This document shows, one piece after another, positions 58,171 through 64,000 of a DNA stretch of 64,000 bases. The stretch comes from Lonicera japonica (Eukaryota; Streptophyta; Magnoliopsida; Dipsacales; Caprifoliaceae): assembly GCA_021464415.1 (NCBI GenBank), contig CM038468.1, positions 35,142,969 through 35,206,968 of the forward strand, read 5' to 3'. Under the pieces are notes generated by a model. That model saw only the letters and a list, made by a program, of their open reading frames with translations. It was not told where the DNA came from and did not search any database. Positions within the stretch are counted from its first letter, which is position 1. Each line of letters starts with the position of its first letter. Both the position numbers and the translations under genes were made by a program.

Positions 58171-58593
58171 ATGAGTTTCTCGATCTCCTCTTTTAATTTA
58201 TATGATCCATATGGTATTGGTAGTATTTTGTTGTATCCCTCTTCTTTTCTAAAGTCTTCATTTTTCGGAGCTCTAGGAGCTGCTCTTGATTTAGTTGGGC
58301 ATAGAGCTCACCCATGGTATGACGTCGTGGAGATCACCTTCACAGACGAAGACATGAGTGGAATAGAGTTCCCGCATAATGATCTTCTGATGGTAATAGT
58401 TATGGTAGGCAATCACAATGTCCATCGAATCCTCATAGATACTAGAGCCACATCTAACCTTATATACTACAACACTTTCAAAGCCATGAGCCTCACTATC
58501 GAGCACCAGACCCCATTAACAATGACGCTGGTCAATTATTTCGGAGAGAAGACCAAATCTTTAAGAATTATCAAGCTCGTTGTGACTCTATGA
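58171..58593 (+). pseudogene. Tat element B protease region
   Basis: The frame carries ITFTDEDMSGIEFPHND and then RILIDTRATSNLIYY (58423-58467). The active-site triplet Asp-Thr-Gly of retroviral-type proteases reads Asp-Thr-Arg (58438-58446), so it should be inactive. The frame closes with a TGA at 58591. Confidence 0.7.
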
Positions 58594-58699
58594 ATGGCCC
58601 TAAGTCACTACCATTGTAGAGTTCCTAATACTGGACAAGGACCCCACTATAATGCTATCCTAGGCAGGGGCATTCTTAACGTGATCACAGCTGCCATAT

Positions 58700-60220
58700 C
58701 CATTTGCAGTTTAACCATAAGGTTCTCAACCCCCACGGAGTCGAGGAGGTCAGAGAAAACCAAATGGAAGCCAGATACCACCACTTCGGAGCTCTGAAGG
58801 AAGTCAAAACCACGAGTATCACAGTTTTAGAGCTCGCGGCCGCAGAGGGGTTGGTTAACGTAGAGGGTACCAGTGATTTGGAAGGATGGGAAATCGACAC
58901 TCTGGATCCTCAAGACAAAGAAAATGAGCTCAGAGACAAGCCAGTTGATGACCTAAATGACCTACTCTAGAACCTCTTGCAGCCTGGCAAGGTGTTAAAA
59001 ATCAGCAATCAGCTAAGTTCAAAGGTCAAAGATGAGCTATCCCAATGTCTAAGGGCTAATTCTAATATATTTGCGTGGTCCCATAATGATATGAATGGGA
59101 TTAATCCGGAGGTCATGGTACATATGCTCAATGCTGACCCAACTTTTAAGCCCGTAAGACAGAAGAAGAGAAATTTTACAATAGAAAGGAACTTGGCTAC
59201 TAAAAAGGAGGTTTAGAAGTTGCTCTAAGCTAGTTTCATTTGAGAAGTCCATTACCCAAAGTGGCTTTCCAATGTTGTGCTCATGAAGAAGCACAATAAG
59301 AAGTAGAGAATACATGTGGATTTTAAAGACCTTAACAAGGCCTGCCTAAAAGATAGTTTCCCTCTCCCTAAGATCGATTAGCTCGTAGATGCAATCACTG
59401 GCCAAGAGATGTTGAGTTTCATGAATGCCTACTCTGGCTATAATCAGGTTAGAATAGCCCTTGAGGACGAAGAAAATATCTCTTTCATTACCAATGAGAG
59501 GACCTACTGCTACAAGGCCGTGCCGTTTGATCTAAGGAATGCCGGAGCTACCTATCAGAAGTTCATGAGCACTTTATTTAAGGATCAGATAGGCAAAAAT
59601 ATAGAGGTCTATGTTGATGACATACTGGTCAAAAGCCTTAAAGCCTCTAGCCACGTAGCAAACCTCAATGAAGCCTTTTCCATACTCAGATAGAATAGTA
59701 TGTCTCTCAACCCAGTTAAATGTGCCTTCGGAGTAAAAAAAGGAAAATTTTTGGGGTTCATGGTAACAGAAACGGGAATTGAAGCTAAACCCGAGAAGAT
59801 CTAAGCTCTTATCGACATGAGGTCCCCGACCAAGCCGAAAGAGGTCCAGAGTTTAGCTAGAAAGGTGACAGATCTAAACAGGTTCATTTTCAAAGTAACA
59901 GACAAATGCCACCCCTTTTTCAAAACCCTCAAAAAGGCTTTCGAATGGACACAAAAATGTGAGCTCACTTTTCAGCGGCTCACACAATACCTGGGAGCTC
60001 CTCATCTTCTTAACTCACCAAAGAATGATGAGATTTTGAGCTTGTACCTAGCAGTATCACGTACAGCAGTCAATTCGGCTCTAATGATAAACAATGAAGG
60101 GGCGCAGCTACTAGTCTATTACACAAGCAAAGCTCTGCACGCCACCAAGCTGAATTATCCTAGGTTGGAGAAACTGGCTTACGCCTTCCTTATCTCTTCT
60201 AGGAAATTAAGGCCTTACTT
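58700..60220 (+). pseudogene. Tat element B reverse transcriptase and first RNase H
   Basis: SKVKDELSQCLRANSNIFAW (59017-59076) starts the RT. KDLNKACLKDSFPLPKID, MLSFMNAYSGYNQV (59409), TYQKFMSTLFKDQIGKNIEV and the active site YVDD (59610-59621) follow, then KCAFGV and KFLGFMV. RNase H reads YTSKALHATKLNYPRLEKLA (60119-60178). Stops at 59215, 59379, 59691 and 59802 and others break the frame. The 5' end of the RT region is not certain. Confidence 0.8.
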
Positions 60221-60299
60221 CTAGGCTTATGCCATTGACGTGCTAACGGACCAGCCATTGCAAAGGGTCCTTGATAAGCCAGAGCAATCGGGGAGGTTA

Positions 60300-60890
60300 G
60301 CATCTGGGTTGTGGAGATCAGGCAGTTCGTGATCAATTACAAGCCTCGAGTTTTGATTAAGGGTCAGGTCGTAGCAGACTTCATAGCAGAGTTCACTTAT
60401 AATGAAGTACAGATACCTGAGCAGCTAGAACTGCTGTCACCTACGAACCCAGGTACCTCAAGCCTTGACACCTTAATGAACTTGCAGCCATAAATTCCTA
60501 TATGGATACTTCACGCAAATGGCGCTTCCAACTTGCAAGGTTTTGGCTCTGGTTTAGTACTGATCACTCTAGAGGCTAATACATTAGAGATAACTTTGAA
60601 GTTCATTTTCAAGGCCTTCAACAATGAAGCTAAGTACGAAACTATCATAGCAGGTCTAAGAATAGCTGGTGACTTGGGGGCAAAGCAATGATGGTTTACA
60701 AAGACTCTACAGTCGTGGTTGGCCAAATACTTGGCCACAACATGGCCAAAGAAGATCACATGGCCGCTTATTTGGCTAAAGCTAAAGCAGCAGCTTAGAA
60801 AATGTAGTCTTTATTAAGGTCCCACGAGCACAAAATAATAAGGCAGACTGCCTAGCCAAGCTTGCCTCATCATTAGAAGTTCCCAGCTGT
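60300..60890 (+). pseudogene. Tat element B second RNase H
   Basis: VINYKPRVLIKGQVVADFIA (60332) leads into WILHANGASNLQGFGSG (60502 on), FNNEAKYETII and NKADCLAKLASSLE. The usual Asp-Gly near the start reads Ala-Asn-Gly here, and the Asn-Glu-Ala-Glu block reads Asn-Glu-Ala-Lys, so two catalytic acids are lost. Frameshifts at about 60690 and 60800. Confidence 0.7.
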
Positions 60891-60905
60891 ATCCACATAG
60901 AGTAT

Positions 60906-62203
60906 TTGGAAAGAAAAGTCATCGAGGAGCTCGTTGAATTAGACAAAGCCCCAGTACAGATTTGTAAATGCTGGATTGACCCAATTTTAGACTACCTCAT
61001 GAGTGGAACTTTCCCAGAAGAGAAAAATGTAGCAAAAAGGATAAAATATATTTTCAACAGATACATGGTCATCGAAGCAACGCTGTACAAGCGAGAGTAA
61101 GTCATTTTATTATTGTTGTGCTTATACCAAGCCTAAGCAGTTCTCCTAGAAATTCACGAAGGATTGTGTGGAGGATATCCGGCAACTCGTTCCCTAGCCT
61201 TCAAAGTTGGAAGACAATGCTACTTCTGGCCTACTATCCTATAAGATGCTAAGGATCCTGTAAGAAAATATGACAAGTGACAGTAGTTAGCCAACATCTA
61301 GCAACTCCCAGTAGAGCTGATGACCCCTGTCAGCAGCCCTTGGCCTTTTTCTCAATGGGTCATGGAAATAATTGAACCTTTCCTTTTGGGCAAAGGGCAG
61401 ACGAAGTTTGCAGTTATGGCCATTGATCACTTCACCAAGTGGGATGAGGCAGAAGCATTGACCACGATCACCACCATGAAGATCCAAAGTTTTTTATGGA
61501 AGAATATCATTTCTCGCTTTGGTCTCCCAAATATACTGATCACGGATAATGGGAAGCTGTTCGATTGCGATCTCTTTAGAGACTTCTGTGAAGGGCATGT
61601 AATAGAAAACCATTACAGCTCACATGACCATCCTCAAGCCAACGGCCAAGCAGAGGTCACCAATAGAACCCTACTGATCTCGTTTAAGAAAAGAGTTAAT
61701 GATGCCAAAAGAAATTAGTCTAAAGAGCTCCCATCAGTTCTATGGGCTTACAGAACCACCATAAAATGTCCAACTGGTGAAACTCCTTTCTTCTTGAGCT
61801 ATGAAACTGAAGCAGTTATCCTAGTGGGGATAGGAGTGCCAACGTATAGAATTAATCATCATGACCCAGCTCGAAATAACGAAGGCCTGCTAGACAATTT
61901 AGACCCCCTCGAAGAGAAGATATATCAATCTTAAATCAAAGAAGAAGCCTATAAAATAAGCATGGTCAAGAGCTATAACAAGAGGGTCAAGAACAGAAGT
62001 CTGAATGTACGTGACTTAATGCTTCGAAAAGTCATCCTAGCTACTAAAGATTTCTGAACATGACAAACTCACTACAAAATGGGAAGGTCCATACATGGTC
62101 ACCAAAGTCAACAGACCTAGCATCTACCATATAAGGAATATAGACGGCATGGAGCTCATGAGACCATGGAACATAGAACACTTCAAGAGATACTATACTT
62201 GAG
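60906..62203 (+). pseudogene. Tat element B integrase
   Basis: A zinc-binding remnant (61140-61290) is followed by WPFSQWVMEIIEPF (61340), AIDHFTKWDEAE (61420), LPNILITDNGKLFD (61527), QANGQAEVTNRTLL (61636) and, after stops, WAYRTT, TPFFLSYE and LMRPWNIEHFKRYYT (62156). The DDE residues (in AIDHF, ITDNG, QAEVT) are present, but stops near 61096 and 61718 and frame breaks disable it. Confidence 0.75.
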
Positions 62204-62891
62204 GTGAAACACTTTGTACTTTTGTAATAGCAATTTCCAAAGAAGAATGTATATGAAATGTTTTTGTTTTGGTATTTCATTATTTGTAAAGTACACTTTG
62301 TAAAAATCCTCTCGAAGACATGTCAGTTTAGTAAGTGCCCAGCTCAGTGAGCACACTTACATTCTGTAAAAATCATCTCACAGAGATGTTAGTTTAGTAA
62401 GTGCCCAGCTTATTGAGCACACTTGCACTCTGTAAAAATTCTCTTACAGAGAGATCAGTTTAGTAAGTGCCTAGCTAATTGAGCACACTTACACTTTGTC
62501 AAAACCCTCTAAAAAAGAGGTCGGTTCCACAACTGAAGAGGTATGGTGATAACTGATAAAACTGTCAGAATTTGACCTAAGTCAAAAGGGGGTATGACTA
62601 TATTTTAGACCTAGCCAAAAGTACAACTTTTCCTTTTTAAACTTTAAAGACTTAGAAGAAATTTCTATCACCATATAAGTCAGTCACCAAGAATAAAAGG
62701 TCCTCATACAGACCTGCTGAGAACTGTTCAAATTCCTATTGCAAAGAGGTTAGCATAGTAACTGACTAGTTCGATGAGCACAGTTACACACTGAGGAGTC
62801 CAACTAATATTATGAGAATTACTTAACATAACTTTGCCTAAAGTCTGGGGGGGCATGACTCTTACAAACTTAGTCAAAATAATAAGTATTC
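62204..62891 (+). repeat. Tat element B 3' tail with tandem hairpin repeats
   Basis: 62297-62515 repeats the same unit as 3553-3770 (GTAAGTGCCCAGCT ... GAGCACACTTAC), three to four copies. The tail ends abruptly at 62891. Confidence 0.65.
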
Positions 62892-63373
62892 ATAGAAAAC
62901 AACACAATAAACCTTGAAGTTTGACATTGATTGCAATTTTGCCCATGATGTTCTAATTTTGGCATATTATCCTTTGAAGTTGTTTGGTTGCAATCCAAAC
63001 CCTGAACCTAACGGACGTGATGGAATGATGCTATGTCCATCCGATAGTTAACGTGGCAGCTGACGTGGCACGCCATGTTAGCATTCTTTCTACAACACAA
63101 CAAAATAAACCTTAAAGTTTAACATCGCTTGCAATTTTGACCCTAATTTACTAATTTTGGCATATTATCCAATAGAAATTATATATTTGAAATTTACTCA
63201 TCAAGATTAATAAAATGAGATCCATTGGGATTATAAAATTATGAAAAGAAGTTCAAAAAAATGGGGGATTTTAATATATTTTGGCCAAATTACATATTCA
63301 AATAAAAAATTATAGAAATAATTTATGACAGGCCTCTATAATAGTTATACTAATGCAACGGGATATATTGCTT
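62892..63373. repeat. Two direct copies of an unknown repeat
   Basis: AATAAACCTTGAAGTTTGAC...GGCATATTATCC (62903-62972) recurs at 63105-63171, about 200 bp apart. No gene. Confidence 0.55.
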
Positions 63374-64000
63374 CTCTTCTTTTTTTTTGTTATATATTAC
63401 TATAGCATTTGTATTGTTTTTTTCTATTTTCTTTGAATTATTTTGGTCTATATCTAATGTTATATTATTGTTACTTTTTTTATTTGTTTTTCTATATCTA
63501 ATGCTATGGTACTTCTACTTTTTTCTTTTCATCTTTTATATCTACTGATAATATACTCTCAAAACTTATTAAAAATATGCATAGATTTCGTAATAAATAC
63601 ACGAAAGTGTCAATCTAAGGCAATAGAGTACTCACTTAATTTAGTATTAACCTTGATTAGACAAATAATAATATTAGTACTAAAGTTAAAATTACAAATT
63701 TTTAGTACTAATTTGAGTACTCTATTGCCCTAGATTAACATTTTCGTTTATTTATTACGTAATCTATGCATATTTTTAATAAATTTTGGGAGTACATTAT
63801 CAGTAGATATAAAAGATGAAAAGAAAAAAAAGTAAAATAAAAGAAAAAAGTAAAAGTTCCATAACATTAGATATAGAAAAACAAAATAAAAAAAGAGTAG
63901 GAATAATATAACATTATATATAGACCAAAATAATTAAAGGAAAATAGAAGAAAAAAATAAAAAAGCTATAACAATATATAACAAAAAAGAAAAGAAAAAA
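63374..64000. repeat. Long inverted repeat running off the window
   Basis: The left arm (63374-63633, ending GGCAATAGAGTACTC) pairs with the right arm (from GAGTACTCTATTGCC, 63715-63729, to 64000). Arms exceed 250 bp around an 80-bp loop region that is itself partly self-complementary (TTAGTATTAA, TTAGTACTAA). Could be a MITE or a hairpin RNA source. Confidence 0.75.

Larger units (their letters stand above)
56732..62891 (+). mobile_element. Tat/Retand-like Ty3/gypsy element B, 3'-truncated
   Basis: Partial 5' LTR (56732-56985), gag, protease, RT, RNase H, second RNase H, integrase and the tandem-repeat tail, all in order on the plus strand. Similarity to element A stops at AAGTATTC (62891; 4140 in A), so the antisense gene and 3' LTR are missing. 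Stops and frame breaks are spread through pol. Same family as element A and the solo LTR at 41527. Confidence 0.85.

Noticed and set aside
1..64000. tRNA, rRNA, snoRNA or canonical miRNA genes
   Set aside because: No cloverleaf with proper A and B boxes or conserved rRNA/snRNA motif was recognised by eye; only SINE-like boxes near 8600, 8930 and 43500.

Overview
This is a stretch of a flowering-plant (probably eudicot) nuclear genome. It is AT-rich and packed with transposons. The evidence is GT-AG introns in host and element genes, plant-only families (RDR1, plant mobile domain, PIF/Harbinger, Tat-lineage Ty3/gypsy, SIRE-like Ty1/copia, Helitrons, MITEs), initiator-Met-tRNA primer sites in both copia elements, and no bacterial gene organisation. 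The only host gene that looks complete is RDR1 (RNA-dependent RNA polymerase 1, minus strand, 21266-27156), with four coding exons giving about 1126 residues and no break.

Layout. 1-8330: 3' half of a decayed Tat/Retand-like Ty3/gypsy element (pol remnants, 3' tandem repeats, an antisense intron-containing gene, 3' LTR). 8331-11930: repeats, a 418-bp hAT MITE with 8-bp target duplications (TSDs), and a 2.25-kb hAT-type element (9572-11818, TSD GTCATGAT) that carries a palindromic minisatellite and a first-exon fragment of an AP2C-type protein phosphatase 2C. 11931-20045: an 8.1-kb PIF/Harbinger element with an intact DDE transposase, a broken SANT/Myb-like partner, a small unknown ORF and a three-exon plant-mobile-domain gene. 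20049-33940: the RDR1 locus, with a hairpin-type TIR element in intron 1, a possible Helitron end in intron 3, and a 4.6-kb Ty1/copia element (27493-32089, TSD AAACG) between the coding region and a candidate upstream promoter. 33941-44451: gene-free DNA with a Helitron, nested MITEs and a solo Tat LTR. 44556-54637: a 10.1-kb SIRE-like copia element on the minus strand (1454-bp LTRs, TSD ACAAT) with an accessory ORF after pol. 54638-56010: two fold-back repeats. 56732-62891: the 5' part of a second Tat element (partial LTR, gag, protease, RT, two RNases H, integrase), cut off in its 3' noncoding region. 62892-64000: repeats and a long inverted repeat that runs off the window.

What stands out: (1) the four-gene Harbinger element with a plant-mobile-domain cargo gene; (2) the hAT element with a self-complementary minisatellite and a MAPK-docking PP2C exon; (3) an RNA-silencing gene whose introns and 5' flank hold hairpin and LTR transposons; (4) a spliced antisense gene in a Tat element; (5) a palindrome-plus-TATA module shared by the SIRE-like LTR and the DNA upstream of its accessory ORF. 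All boundaries, copy counts and mismatch counts were read by eye; no database search was run.
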